Positions 41,183 through 55,488 of a stretch of 64,000 nucleotides of DNA are shown one piece after another; positions within the stretch are counted from its first letter, which is position 1, and each line of letters begins with the position of its first letter. The notes beneath the pieces were generated by a model. That model was not told the DNA's origin and ran no database searches. It worked only from the letters and a program-made list of their open reading frames with translations. Source of the DNA: Flaccisagitta enflata. Lineage: Eukaryota; Chaetognatha; Sagittoidea; Aphragmophora. The position numbers and the translations under genes were made by a program. The stretch is from positions 71,734,001-71,798,000 of the forward strand of contig OZ231126.1 in assembly GCA_965153355.1 (NCBI GenBank), written 5' to 3'.

Positions 41183-43250
41183 TAGTCGCGTGCAACGGGA
41201 CTCTACATCCCGCTATGTTGGTCCGTTGGTTGGTTGGTCGGTCGGTCCCTATGCTTTCACACAGGGAAATTTCTCCTCCTTCTCCTTCACCTCCTACGTC
41301 CCCCCCTGGAGGCCCAAATCCTAGCTTCAAGACCCAAATCCTAGCTTCAAGGCTCAAATCTAGGGCCGGCAGTAGTTAAGGATTTCAAATTAACTAGTTA
41401 ATAGTTAACTAACTACTTTTTTGCCTAGTTAACTACTAAAGTAGTTAAAACCAACTTCCATTGTTATCAAGCGTAAAATCTTTGGTAAGCCATATATCCC
41501 TCAGTTATCAAGTCAGTTTTCTCCATCTTAAAATTTTTTGAAATCTATCATGATGGAATAATGATCATAGAATCAGTTCAAATGACAAATAATGATTGTT
41601 TCAAGATTATATCAACCCTAAATCAAAACAGGTCAAACATCAAGTCCATTATTACTAAATGAGAAGCAACAGAATAGATTTCCCAAGACAAGTAGTTTCA
41701 TAGAAAGCAAAGACTATCAACACTCTTGTTAAAGCGAGGACCTATCTTTTTAGAAACATAGTCCTGCTGCATTGAAGACTTTTCAGCCCCAACAAAAGAC
41801 ACATAGGTTGTTGAACAACCAGTTCATTTTTATATTAACAGGGTAATTGATCAATGAACAAGCCAAATTGTTCAAAAATCATGAGTACTTGCTTGTAGAT
41901 GATTCCATATCTAATGTCCTTTGCTTCAATAAACTAGAGGGGTTTTCGCATTGGGCATATTATCTAGATTTTACTTAGATTTTCCCTATGTAATATCTCA
42001 ATTAATTTTCCCAATGCAAAAACCCCTTTAATTCACAGAAAACTCAAACAAGACTAAAAAGTAGACTGGCAGACTGGCTGACAGGCTGACAGACTGACAG
42101 ATAAACATTCAATTTAGTTTAATTGATAAGGTAGAATATCATGTGAGAAAGAAAAAAATTAAAAACATTTACTTGAGCATTGATAGTCTGAAAAAGAAAT
42201 GGGTTTTATTGAAAGGACCAAAAAGATGTTATGAACTGAGAAGGATGATTGGAATTACCAAAGAGGCAGAATAGACTTGGGTAGTAGTATGTTTTATATT
42301 CATGAAATATAAGTTTTGAATTGATGCATTCAGAGTACAAACGCACAAATGTAATTTCAGACACTATTTTGAACAAAAAGCAGGCTTACAAATCTATTTT
42401 TAAAAGCTTGGAGTGTTTCAAAGGACTGAACAATTCAACACTCACTTTTATTGTTTTAACTATTTTAACTAGTTAATTTGGTCTAGTTAACTACTACTAT
42501 TTTGAGAAAATTAACTAGTTAACTAACTAGTTAAAGTTAACTACTGCCGGTCCTATGCGCAATCCTTCCTAGTCTTGAGGCTCAAATCCCAGACAAGGCT
42601 CAAATCCCAGTCTCTAGGCTCAAATCCCAGTCTCGAGGCTCAAATCCCAGTCTTAAGGCTCAAATCCCAGCCTTGAGGCTCAAATCCCAGTCTTGAGGCT
42701 CAAATCCCAGCCTGGGGCTCAAATCCCAGTCTTGAGGCTCAAATCCCAGCCTCGAGGCCCAAATCCCAGCCTCTTGGCTCAAATCCCAGCCTTGAGGCTC
42801 AAATCCCAGCCTTGAGGCTCAATTCCCAGCCTTGAGGCTCAAATCCCAGCCTTGAGTCTCAAATCCTAGTCTTGCTGCCCAAATCCCAGTGTCGAGCCTC
42901 AAATCCCAGCCTCAAAGCTCAAATCCCAGCCTCAAGGTTCAAATTTCAGTCTCAAGGCCCCAATTACAGCCTCCAGGCCCTAATCCCAGCCTTGAGGCTC
43001 AAATAAAAATAGTCGCAAAAGCGTTAGATGGTCAGCGGTACCCATTGCCCCTCTGTGAGTATATGTGGGTGTGTGATGGTGAGAGGGGCAGCGGCCCCGA
43101 AGGGGCCGATGACCTATGCTTAGTGAGTTTTGAAGCTCTAGGATTGAATTTGACATCAATAATGGGATTTACCAGGCTGTGATTTGAGCTATGAGGCTGT
43201 GATTTGAGCCGTGAGTCTGTGTGATTTGAGTCTGTGTGTCTGTCAGTCTG
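41183..43250. mobile_element. Foldback-family minisatellite arrays with joined ends
   Basis: A short-element left end (TAGTCGCGTGCAACGGGACT, 41183) passes into the foldback arm piece ATGCTTTCACACAGGGAAAT and a C tract. The array of GGCTCAAATCCCAGCCTTGA then runs 41310-41360 and, after a 1.2-kb insertion, 42575-43005 (about 23 units). At 43010 a new long arm starts (TAGTCGCAAAAGCGTTAGAT...GGGGCAGCGGCCCCGAAGGG), followed by a few units of GGCTGTGATTTGAGC to about 43230. Confidence 0.8.
41361..42555. mobile_element. 1.2-kb inverted-repeat element inserted in the minisatellite
   Basis: Ends TAGGGCCGGCAGTAGTTAA and TTAACTACTGCCGGTCCTA. Subterminal TTAACTAGTTAA motifs are repeated at both ends. 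No transposase frame is left. A clear target duplication is not visible. Confidence 0.75.
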
Positions 43251-43309
43251 TTTGTGTGTTTGTGTGTGTGTGTGTGTCTCTCTCTCTCTCTCTCTCTCTT
43301 TCTATTCAT

Positions 43310-44127
43310 AAATCGCATAAGATTTAACTATGATACCTAAATCTTCATTCGTTCAGCTACTCATATGAGTACATAGTGATTTACCCAAATTACATGGCGA
43401 TTCCCACTTGATTGAGGCAGTTGATTAGCCACTTCAGCTGTCTCACAAAGGAGCGAGCAAAGTAAGTGAGCAAGCCCATGAACAGCAAGCGAGCAAAGAA
43501 TACGGAGCTGTGCAAAGTGAGGGTGTGGAGTGAGCAGTGCAATCAAACAAACATGTTGGGTGATCAAGTGGTCTGCTGAAAACTTGGTTGTTTGTGACTC
43601 ATAGAGTTCCTTCAAGAATCTTTTGAAAGCAGTTGACGACGAGCCATTCCATCAAACTATCCAAAAAATCTTGACAGTGTCTGGAGCGGTAATGCATTTT
43701 TTATTTTTCGATGGTATGTCCTAACATACTTTACGGTAGAATCTTCATGCTATAAAACCTGAGTTGCTGGAAATCATCGCCAAACCGTATATAAAATTAC
43801 CACCATTTTACCTTAGAGTTTTGTGAGCGATGGAGGAAAAAATTCGTGCTAGATCTTTTTCGCGACGGTTTTTGCATATGCGGGGGACCATTTGGGAGTG
43901 GAATGTGGAAAAATTGGAAGGTGGCGGCTCTCAAATACTTCAGACCAGTCACTTACATGGCGTGAATAAAAAAAATTCAACTTGAGCTATCTTAAGAAAT
44001 GGTATTTTCTTTATCCTTTCTTTTTCTAAAAACTTTTTCTCCAATAAGGGTTCGGGTAAGTGACGTAAAGTTTGCCGTGGGCTTTTGACTGTGGTTGTGC
44101 AAATGATGTCCGATGCACTCAATGATA
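43310..44127. repeat. No gene seen; contains repeat copy 2 of the 40110-40425 pair
   Basis: GTGCTAGATCTTTTTCGCGA, CGGTTTTTGCATATGCGGGG, ACCATTTGGGAGTGGAATGT and TCTCAAATACTTCAGACCAG (43845-43955) are the inverted copy of 40110-40425. The minus-strand frame at 43361-43615 is unrecognised. Confidence 0.55.
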
Positions 44128-44536
44128 CTACACGAATTTAAAAAAAAGACGCACCTATTTATTTGCTGATAAAACTGGCTTAAAAAGTATCAAAAAAATT
44201 TTATAGAGAAAATGATTTTGAAGATTTTCAAATTATCTTTCATTTTAGACCAATCCCAGATCTGTATCTTTAACGGTTTAGGAGCTAGAGCTCTTTAAAG
44301 TGAGACACTATTTTACTAAATTGCATCTTTTTCAAAGGGACAAACAAATATAGCAAATATTTAAACCAACTAATGCCATTCCCAAACGAAAAGATAGAGA
44401 TACCAGATTGGCGCCAAATGAAAGAGTTTTTCCAGGGCTTCATCTTGTAAAATGGTTCAAGATTTTAGTTAGTTTTTTGATTTTCAAAGGCGCAATCAGC
44501 CATTCAAAAGTGCGTCTTTTTTTTTAATTCGTGTAG
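44128..44536. mobile_element. 409-bp TA-flanked miniature element
   Basis: Ends CTACACGAATTTAAAAAAAA and TTTTTTTTTAATTCGTGTAG, with GACGCAC/GTGCGTC just inside. TA lies on both sides (44126-44127 and 44537-44538). Confidence 0.85.
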
Positions 44537-44539
44537 TAC

Positions 44540-45532
44540 TCTTAGCATGTGTTATTTGTCCCCATGATCCCATCTTTTTTCATTCCACATTAAGATGCTT
44601 CTTAGATTACATTTGATTTGCTTGACTTAGAATCTTGTTTACAAGAACACTGAAAACATTGAAAACAATCATAGCAACGTCGTCAGCCTCAAAACGGAGA
44701 ATTTCAGAACATTAGAACTTTATCTACTCAAGGCTAATGAAGGAACTGTAGTAAACAAAAAAATATAACTGCGTTATTGAAGAGGTTGACTTAAATCAGT
44801 CTTACACTAAAATTTGATTTGTTTATGATTGATATCTTGGTCCTGATATCCTTTCAATTGACTATCATAGTTGTATAGCCATTGTACGCACAAGCAGGCG
44901 AACATAAGAATCTCGTAAGAGCGATTTGAGTTTCATACAGAACGAAGAGCTCTAATTTCATCGAATAAAGTTGACCTTACTTGATATTGATTAAAATGGA
45001 TCTCATTAGTAGAGAGCGATCAAAGCTTTCTAGTTGTGTCAATCAATTTCGAATGCATATGCGTGCGCCATTTCATTTTTACAACTAAATCAGTTTTCAT
45101 TGAAGTTGTTAGTACTTGTCAGATTTTACTGTGGTTCTACTTTTCGTCTTTACAGAAAAAGTAATTCATAAAACTGCAATATGCATATTAGGGTCCAATC
45201 ACTAACACGATCTGCAATTCCTTTCCCATCAGCACTCATTGTTATCAATTTTACTTGTAATTAAGTTTGTGCGCCAGGTAACCGATTTACCGAGGGCGTG
45301 CCTGGCCGACAGACCTACGCACGAATGTACCACATCCTCGGAATTCTACTTCTATCAAAAACGAATTTAGATTTCATCACTCAGATACGATTTCAAATCA
45401 AGCATATTCAATCATGAACGCGAAATTCTATCGCCAAATTGATGTCATTTGTGCAGAATTACTCTCAATCGCAATTTCATGTCAAAAATGGATCAAAATC
45501 CTAATTTTCAAATAATGATCTCAATCGAACAG
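44540..45532. other. Upstream region of light-chain copy B
   Basis: AT-rich, with no repeat I recognise. The first exon of copy B should lie here or farther left, but no TATA box plus ATG exon of the right phase is apparent. Confidence 0.4.
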
Positions 45533-47357
<1,825 letters not shown>

Positions 47358-47479
47358 AAAAAGCTTGGGAGGATCAACGATGGATAAATGTTGAACAAAA
47401 ACCCGCCACACAAAATTCTCTCGGAATCGCACACACGTGATGATGATGACTCTCTTCAAAAATGAATTAAAAACTTTCT

Positions 47480-48167
47480 ATTAAAGATTTATAATTTCCA
47501 TTTCAATTCAAATAACTTATTTCATGGAACTGCTGATCGAGGGGCACAACCGACTGATCACTTGACCTGGAGATTATTTACAAGGATTCGTTAAAACCGT
47601 CAGTGTTGTTAAAACAAGGCGCTGGGATGGGTTCTGGATCGCTTTCAACCTTATAAAAAAGTTATATCTATATCCTATTGTATTGAATTTATATCAGATT
47701 TACATATTTGATGTACAATATTTTTTTTTCAATTTAGATTCTTTGATGCAAAGATGTGATGTTACATGTTTTCTTCCTTAAAAGAATATTTATAAACGGA
47801 GGTTCGTACTGTTTGGCATGGATACAAATTGTGCGTTGCCATATTCAATCTCATAAGAGCAATATTATCAACTTTTTGCCCGAAACACGGTCGCGCAACT
47901 GTCCCCATTTATCGATGATATCGATTTATAATCTAGGTCAGATAATGACTTAACACACAAAAAGATATTCTGTTGCACCCATGTACTTGATTGATTGTCA
48001 TTGACATGATCATTAATTGCAAATTGAGTTTGATTTTAGTGATTGTGTTCTATTATATCTTCTGTTTTGGTTCAATCATCCGTGTATTCAAATGTTTGCA
48101 ATCATAATTGTGTCACGTCGTAGAAAGATTGATAGACAGTCAATCGGTTTTAAAAGGAAAGAAATAA
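47480..48167. other. Intergenic, no gene seen
   Basis: AT-rich DNA between copy B and the foldback element. Confidence 0.4.
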
Positions 48168-48951
48168 TAGCCGCAAAAGCGTTACATGGTCAGCGTTACA
48201 TGGTCAGCGGTAACCGTTGCCCTTTTATGATTTATTTCATGTTATCTATTGTTACTGGGCAGCGGCCCCGGAGGGGCAGATGACCTATGATTCCACACAG
48301 GAGAATATTTTTTTAGATTCGTCAGTCAGGAACGACTATCTATGATATGGATGTCTGTCTGGCAATTCTGAACTCTTTGGATTATTCAAGACAAATTTCC
48401 ATGCTATTTAATGGGGATTTTTGTATATTTTGATCAATTTACCATGATATTTAATGAGTATTTTAGCACTTTAGCATTATTTTGGCCATATTACACGCTA
48501 TTCAATGGGAATTTTAGTAATTTTGGTTTTGATAAATTTTCCATGTTTTTGAATGGGAATATCTCTAATTCGGCAATTCTATGTTTTTTGGTTGGGGGGG
48601 GGCATCGGAAACCGGATTTATTAACCATGATCTTAAATGAGAATTATAGCATTTTAGCAATATTTTGATTATTTTCCATGCTAGTCAATGAGAGTTTTTG
48701 TATATTTTCATCAATTTATCATGATATTTAATGAGAATTTTAGCATTTTGACATTATTTTGGCCTTCTTACACGATTCAATGGGGATTTTAGCAATTTTG
48801 GTTTTGATAAATTTTCCATGTTTTTCAAGGGGAATATCTGTAATCTGGCAATTTTATGTTTTTTGGTTGGGCGGGGGGAGGGGACACCGGAAACCGGAAA
48901 ATTTTCCCTGTATGGAATCATAAGTCATCTGCCCCTCCGGGGCCGCTGCCC
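48168..48951. mobile_element. Foldback element with an AT-rich repeat core
   Basis: Long arm TAGCCGCAAAAGCGTTACAT (with GGTCAGCGTTACAT duplicated), GGGCAGCGGCCCCGGAGGGG, ATGACCTATGATTCCACACA. The core is degenerate units of TTTTGATCAATTTACCATGA, TATTTAATGAGAATTTTAGC, and then a G tract; the block 48420-48600 recurs at 48690-48890. The short inverted arm is GGAATCATAAGTCATCTGCC, CCTCCGGGGCCGCTGCCC. The arms match the family, but the core is unlike the GC-richer cores elsewhere. Confidence 0.9.
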
Positions 48952-48956
48952 AAACA

Positions 48957-49051
48957 GGAAGAAAGAAAGAAAGATAGGCGAAAGAAAAGAAAATGAAGGA
49001 AGGAAAGAAAGAAAGAAAGAAAAAAAAGAAAGAAAGAAAGAAAAGAAAAAA

Positions 49052-49103
<52 letters not shown>

Positions 49104-49208
49104 AAAAGAAAGATAGGCGAAAGAAAGAAAGGTAGGCGAAAGAAAGAAAAAGAAAGAAAGAAAAAAAGAAACAAAGAAACAAAGAAACAAAGAAAGAAAG
49201 AAGAAAAA

Positions 49209-49296
<88 letters not shown>

Positions 49297-49312
49297 AAAA
49301 ATAAAAAAAAGA
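48957..49312. repeat. (AAAG)n microsatellite, ~355 bp
   Basis: GAAAGAAA units with several AGATAGGCGAAAG interruptions at 48972, 49112 and 49131. Confidence 0.95.
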
Positions 49313-49690
49313 AAGCAAGGTAAAAAGAGTACAAAGCCTCGTTGCACATGCACAAATTACAGATATAGCTTGCCCATCGAACGCACGACCTTATCTAACT
49401 TGGGAAGAAAATCCAGATGGAACTCATTTTCCTACAGTGAAATCGCGAAAATGATAGGAAAAAAAAAGCTACCTTATCTCCCCGTTCATTCTCACTTTCG
49501 ATGCGGTGAATTTGTGGGGGGAAAGTTTGAGCCGAACCACAGAATTTCTGTTGAGTTCCGTGAAGAAGAGAGAAATTTCCGTTACGCGATAGAGTGCCAA
49601 AAGGAAATAAAAGAAGTTTTCATTGCCGAGGTTCGTTGTTCAACCATAAGACTTGAGTTGCTTCCCTTACACCATGGAAAAGAAAAAAAA
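49313..49690. other. No clear gene upstream of copy A
   Basis: A plus-strand frame is open through 49370-49885, with fairly ordinary residues before the CT tract (for example KLPYLPVHSHFRCGEFVGGK), but I see no family match or splice support. Confidence 0.3.
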
Positions 49691-49694
49691 AGTT

Positions 49695-49807
<113 letters not shown>

Positions 49808-49898
49808 CAAACCCCCTCTGTTTCCCCATCCCAACCCTCCCCTCACGCGCACACGATGACGCGCGGTAAGTGTGGCCCTAATTGAACCTGGCTACGCG

Positions 49899-49906
49899 TA
49901 TAAAAG
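49899..49906 (+). promoter_or_regulatory. TATA box of light-chain copy A
   Basis: TATAAAAG preceded by GCTACGCG. Transcription should start near 49928. The leader (ACGTTGGAAAGGATTATTTT, CACGGTTGATCTCA-like) matches that of copy C, so promoter and leader were duplicated together. Confidence 0.8.
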
Positions 49907-50001
49907 CCCGAGCGGAAGAGGTACCTTCTCATCTTCACGTTGGAAAGGATTATTTTCAAGGATAAATTTTCCTTTTGTACGGTTGATCTCATCACATCAA
50001 A

Positions 50002-53000
50002 ATGGTAAGGGTTTAAAGATGTCACAATAAAGATGATTAAAAAGAGACAGAAAAAAAGAGAAACCTAAAAACCTAAAATATACTTAATAGATGGCCTAAT
50101 TTCAAAAGATATACATGTTTCAACTCGTTTGTAACATTATATGACGGCATAACTCTTGAAGTAATAAAGATAATTCAATTCTGAAAAAAGCTGATTATAG
50201 ATAATAGTTTAGCATTTAATACTAAACAATTCTCAAGGATTTTCTATAGAAGTTTGATACTTTTCACACCCTGAGGAGCTTTGGGTCAAATTGTGCAAAA
50301 AAGGCTATTTTTCTCTCTTTTTTTCAACAAATTAAGTCCATGGACAATTTTATCTGTATTTTCATAAACTACAATAGGATATCTTTGATTTGAAACCTAT
50401 CTGGTATGAAAATCATGAAATTCTGTAAAAAAAAAGAGCTATCATGAAATTCTGTAAAAAAAAAGAGCTACCTAAGAAAACAATTTTTTTCACTAAAGGA
50501 TATAATGATTTACTTTGCAAAGCATTATTTTTAGTTTATGATAAGTTAAGGGGTTTGGATTTTTCAAAAAAATCACTAAAACCAATCATTATAAAATGCT
50601 AAACTATTATCTATAAGAGGCTTTTTTCAAAATTGAATTATCTCTATTACTTTTAGAGTTATGCCGTCGTATAATGTTACAAACGAGTTGAAACATACTG
50701 TAGTTACTGGTTGCGTGATGGAAGACGAAATTGAAGATTTTTTTTTAATTTACTGAAAAAGATCTTTATTCAAATGTCAAGTGAAAATTTCATGGCAAAG
50801 ATATGATGAGTTAAAAGAGTTAAAAAACGTTAGGGAAACAAGGAATCATAAGGTTTGAATTATACGACCGATTTGTCGATTTCATTAATTCATTTACGTT
50901 TATTTATTCGACTTTTTCATTTGGCAGAGTGAAGCGAAGGACGCCTTTGTTATTTTCGACGAGGCCTACGAAGGCAATGATGTCGATGCCTTTTACTTGG
51001 GCGACATCTTGAGAGCTCTTGGATGCACTCTCACCAACAAATCCATCGTTGAGCTCGGAGGAGCCACCGAATTGGGTAAATAGTCTCATTGGTCATTCTA
51101 GATCTGAAAACACATGTCTAAAAGAGGCTGGATTCCTCCATTTGTGTTGGTCCCCCTCTAAGTCGTTAAAGATTCTGGTCGCCAAACAGCGTGATCCGTA
51201 CTCAGAGCCGTGGAGAGGGGGGTCCACCCCCCTCTGAGAAGGGGGGCCCGGGCCCCTGGGGGGCCCGGGGGGCCCGTAGGTAGGAAAAAAATAAGAAAAA
51301 TCAAATTAAAAAAAAAAAATAATAATAAAAAAAAGAAAAAAAGGGAAGAAAGAGGGGATAGGTTTAAAGAGTTAGGTGATTATGATTTAATTTAGATTAA
51401 ATTATGCTTGGGCCTTGTTGGACTTGTTGGACTTTATAAGTTAAGTGAGGGCCTATCCAGATCAAATCAGACATATTTACTGATATAATCTCAAATACCA
51501 ACCTTTTCAAAGATTAAGTATACCGTATTTCCTCTAATTAACGCCCCCCCCTCTAATTAGCGCCCCCCTCTTTTTAAAAAATATAGCTTCACAACTAAGC
51601 TTTTCATTCTAGTGAAAATTATAGATACACATAATAAATTATCTTTATTTTTTGTTTCTTTTTAACTTCATGTGTGGATTTTTCTGTTGAAATCACATGT
51701 TTTTATCTTTCCCTATCCTCGGCCAGGAATCTCGATGGAGAAAATCTCAATTTTAAGGGTTATGAAAAAAAATAAATGGACCCATCCCAGATTTTTGTAC
51801 AGGGGACCTAAAAAGGCTGTAGAACAAGATTCTGATGTTCATTTTGACCTAACTTGAGCCAAAAAAAAAAAGAAACGGGTTTTAGTGCAAAAAACAGCTA
51901 TTTTTCCTAAAAAAATGGCATTAAATGAAATATTTTGGCCCTTTTTTTCGCAGAAACATAAAGCACACAGTAATTGATACTGAGTGAATGTGAGAACACA
52001 TTCTTGATAGTCTATATTCAAAAACAGCATTGAATGCTTAAAATGAAGAATGACTCCAAGAATTAAAAATGTCAAAACTGATGATTTGGAACAGTTTCTT
52101 TGGGAAAAATATGCCAGTCAGTATGAATTTCATCGATTTACTTAAAATATGTTTCAGATAAGCAGTAAAATCAGCACAAATGAGATCAAGTGCGATTTTA
52201 AAAATGCAAAACATGTTTTTCTTTTATAGAAGCCAAACAACAATAAAATATTGAGTACTTACCTTTCCAGAGCCATTTTTTGCAAAAACCGCACTTTGAC
52301 CTCATTTGCATATTGCGGTTTTGCGTTTTTCGCTTATCACGGCTATGTTTTTCTAAGTAAATCAATGAAATTCATACTGACAGCATATTTTACCCTAAGA
52401 AACTGTTCCAAAACATCAGTTTTGACAATTTTTTAATTTTAAGGTCATTTCTTCATTTTTGAGCATTTTAATGCTATTTTTGAACCTCATAGACCGATTC
52501 AAAATTGTTCTAGAGTCACTGAAATATCAATTACTATTGGGACTTTATGTTTCTGGAAAAAAAAAGTCAAAAAAATTTCATTTGATACTATTTTTTTAGG
52601 AAAAATAGCCGTTTTTTGCAATAAAAACCGTTTCTTTTTTTTTGGCTCAAGTCAGGTCAAAATGAACATCAGAATCTTGTTTTACAGCCTTTTTAGGTCC
52701 CCTGTGCAAAAATCTGGGATGGGTCCATATTTTTTTTTTTTTTTTAAGAATTTTGCAAGTGAGACTTCTGGCCGTCCTAAATCTTCTGTTTTACTTTAAT
52801 TTTCAGTAATTTGTCTTATTCTTGCATGCTACAGGGGGGCGCTAATTAGAAGGTGAAAAAGTCAATGTTATTTTGCAATTTTGTAAGCGCCCCGGGCGCT
52901 GAATAGGGGAAATACGGTAATTCACATTTAAAGGGGCCCCTGATTTAGTCAAATTAGAGCTCATACAATTCCTAATGACATTTTTAAAATATATTGACAT

Positions 53001-55488
53001 TGTTTTGAAATGTTTTGTATTTTATATTGTTTTAGCCATTCAGTGCTCTGATTTTTTTCACAAAAAAAAAAAAAAAAAAAAAAGAGATTTTAGCAAACAC
53101 TAATGCCAGGTTGCAAGTCCTGAAGGGAAAATTTTGAGCACTTTTCAAATTGATGTGTTAATGACACAAAAATGACATTTTAGAGAGTGATGGGGGGGGG
53201 GGTAGGAGGGCCCGGCCATAAGGTCCAGAGGGGGGGCCCGCCATTTCTCTCCACGGCCCTGTCCGTACTCCATGAGGTCATCCGCTGGATCGTGGATAGT
53301 AAGGTGGTCCGGAATTGGGTCAAAATTCATGTATTGATATACTTGAGCCCTTTGCACAAATGTCCAATGAAAGAAGGACTACTCACAAGTTAGGGTGTGA
53401 AATCGGTAAAGATTGGTAAGGGTACCTTGCTTTTATGTTTATCATAGTTTAACGAAGTGAAGACAGGAACAGAAAAGCTTAACATTACAGTCAAATATCA
53501 CACTTGTTTGTATCACCCCATCTAACCAAAACCCTAAACCACACCAACCCTTACCCTAACCCTAAAAACAAGCTAATCCAAACACTAACCCTAACCCTAA
53601 CCCTAAAACCAGCCAACTGAGTTTTGAGATTAAAAAAAAAAACAAAAGGCTCAAAACCTAATCTCGTTCGAAACCGCCTATAGTTTTGCCGCCATAGTAT
53701 AATCTTCAAATTCAGACCTCTACTTGTGGGAAAACCTTCTTATTTAGTACATTTTTGCAAAAAAATTAGAGTATATCATTTTTTGACATTTGACCCTATT
53801 TCGTGACCACCCTACTAGCTACTGGGTAGCTTATCGATTGGTCGCTTTTTTGCCATATTTTTTGTTAATTTTATGCTGATTTTACATGGTCCTTAGCCTT
53901 TCAAGTAACTTCATGATGTCATACACATCTACCTTGTCATAACCATTAACAGATTATGATTAACTATTTGTTGTAAAGGTGCCAAGAGGATCGCCTTTGC
54001 CGACTTCGACCCAATTTTAAAGAAGGCCAAGGGAATCACCGGAGACACCGGATGCAAAGAGGACTACATTGAAGGCCTCAAAGTCTTCGACAAGGACGGC
54101 AGCAAGAAGATCAACTGCGCCGAGGTCAAGCAAGTCCTTTGCTCTCTCGGTACGTCTTTCACAGTGACCAACATGATATATCTTGGACAGATGATAAGTC
54201 AGTGTGTGCTCTTTGTGTGTGTGCTGTCTATGCGCAGAATGTGTGCAGGCTGAGTGTGCATTAGCTTGTACCTAAATGACTAAAAGCAATAAAATCAGAA
54301 TTCTACAAGTAGTTCTTGTTGTGGGGCTGTCTTGGGCTTCTAATGGCATCAATTTTGGTCTGAAAAATTTGCATCTTGCTGTCCGCGCCTTACCTTGAAT
54401 TTTCCTTCAGCCTATGGGAAACCAAAAATTTCAAAGTGCTTAAATCTCCGTTTTGACTGCAGATTTGAAATCTGCAGAAAAAAACTGTTAATTGAAAGTG
54501 CTTTCTTTTTTTCAATATTCCTTCGGGATCATAGTCAAAATTCATCTTAAAGATATTAAAAAAAGGTAAGTTTGGCGATTTTACATATAAATAAAAGAGA
54601 ATGATAAGTTTTGCAAACTTTGACACTTACTTTGAGCACCTTCTAGTTGGAATATTGAAAAAAGGAAAGCACTTTCAATTTACAGTTTTTTCTGCAGATT
54701 TCAAATCTGCAGTCAAAACAATGATTTAAGCACTTTGAAATTTTTGGTTTCCCATAAGCTGAAGGAAAATTCAAGGTAAGGCGCGGACAGCAAGATGCAA
54801 TTTTTTCAGACCAAAAGTGATGTCATTGGGAGCCCAAGACAGCCCCACAAAAAGAACTACTTGTGGAGTTCTGATTTTATTGTTTATTGTCATTTCAGTA
54901 CAAGCTAGTGTGCATGGTCAATGTGATGGGGAGAAAAAAAGTCACGACATTTGCAGAAAAGAAATAACGCGAAGATTTGGAAAAATAAGTAGGTACATTC
55001 ATCAAATCACGGGAAAAAATAGGGCAACTGATGTCAATTAGAATTATCTTTTTTTCCTCTCTTGATGTATTTTGCAGCTGAGAAGATGGAGGAGAAGGAA
55101 GCCAACGACATCATGACCCTTTTGGACATCAAGGAGGATGATGATGGCCTCATCATGTACATGGGTAAGTCTTTCCATTAAACTGAAAAAAAAAATGCAT
55201 TCTTGTAAGAAAAAAAAGTCTTCAGATTCACATGAGCATCATTATTAAGCAAAGGACAAAGGACAAAAAATAAAGGAAAAAGGACAAATTCCATGTCTTA
55301 CAGCTGGGTTTTCCTCTCCATGAGTCAATGAATTGTCCCGAGTAAGCTCATGAACATTCTCAGGTACAGCTTTGATTAAATTCACTCTTCCTGGAGGCCC
55401 ATTTTAAAATTCATTTCTTCTTTCCTCCTTCATTCCTTTTTACCATACTATAGACTTCATTGAAAAACTCTTGGCCTTCAAAGCCTAA
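50002..55488 (+). CDS. Myosin essential light chain-like protein, copy A (isoform with exon 5a)
   Basis: Exons 50002-50004 (ATG only, then GTAAGG), 50928-51075, 53979-54149, 55078-55164 and 55454-55488 (TAA), giving 147 residues, the usual length. Exon 2: SEAKDAFVIFDEAYEGNDVD, AFYLGDILRALGC. Exon 3: AKRIAFADFDPILKKAKGIT, DYIEGLKVFDKDGSKKINC. Exon 4: AEKMEEKEANDIMTLLDIKE, DDDGLIMYM. Exon 5a: DFIEKLLAFKA. The EF-hand arrangement and lack of most calcium ligands fit a muscle essential light chain that stabilises the myosin lever arm. Intron 2 carries a 2.06-kb hAT element with another element nested in it, and intron 3 a ~600-bp palindrome. AATAAA at 55757 lies downstream of exon 5a. A calmodulin-like regulatory chain is less likely because of the acidic helix order and the C-terminal LLAFKA. 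Confidence 0.9.
51203..53261. mobile_element. hAT-type element, 2.06 kb, with perfect 8-bp target duplication
   Basis: Ends CAGAGCCGTGGAGAG and CTCTCCACGGCCCTG, flanked on both sides by TCCGTACT (51195-51202 and 53262-53269). Subterminal G/C tracts are also inverted. No transposase frame remains. It lies in intron 2 of copy A and holds another foldback element. Confidence 0.9.
51523..52920. mobile_element. 1.4-kb foldback element nested in the hAT element
   Basis: Ends ACCGTATTTCCTCTAATTA and, inverted, GGGGAAATACGGT with GCGCTAATTAGA close by. Long inner arms are also inverted: CCATCCCAGATTTTTGTACA (51781) with TGCAAAAATCTGGGATGG (52708), and TCTGATGTTCATTTTGACCT (51831) with GGTCAAAATGAACATCAGA. 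A fragment of the same family is at 4878-4990. Confidence 0.85.
53570..53612. repeat. Short interstitial telomere-type repeat
   Basis: CTAACCCTAACCCTAACCCT with diverged CCCTAA units from about 53528 onward. CCCTAA is the telomere unit of most animals. It lies in intron 2 of copy A, 260 bp after the hAT element. Confidence 0.8.
54287..54882. mobile_element. ~596-bp palindromic element in intron 3 of copy A
   Basis: Left CAATAAAATCAGAATTCTAC, AGTAGTTCTTGTTGTGGGGC, TTACCTTGAATTTTCCTTCA; right TGAAGGAAAATTCAAGGTAA, GCCCCACAAAAAGAACTACT, GAGTTCTGATTTTATTG. The arms are about 200 bp each. Part of the arm is related to the repeat at 1061-1500. Confidence 0.85.

Noticed and set aside
49855-49864. 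ATGACGCGCG|GTAAGT as an alternative first exon of light-chain copy A.
   Set aside because: It ends in phase 1, while exon 2 of copy A starts in phase 0, and it lies upstream of a good TATA box for the 50002 ATG.
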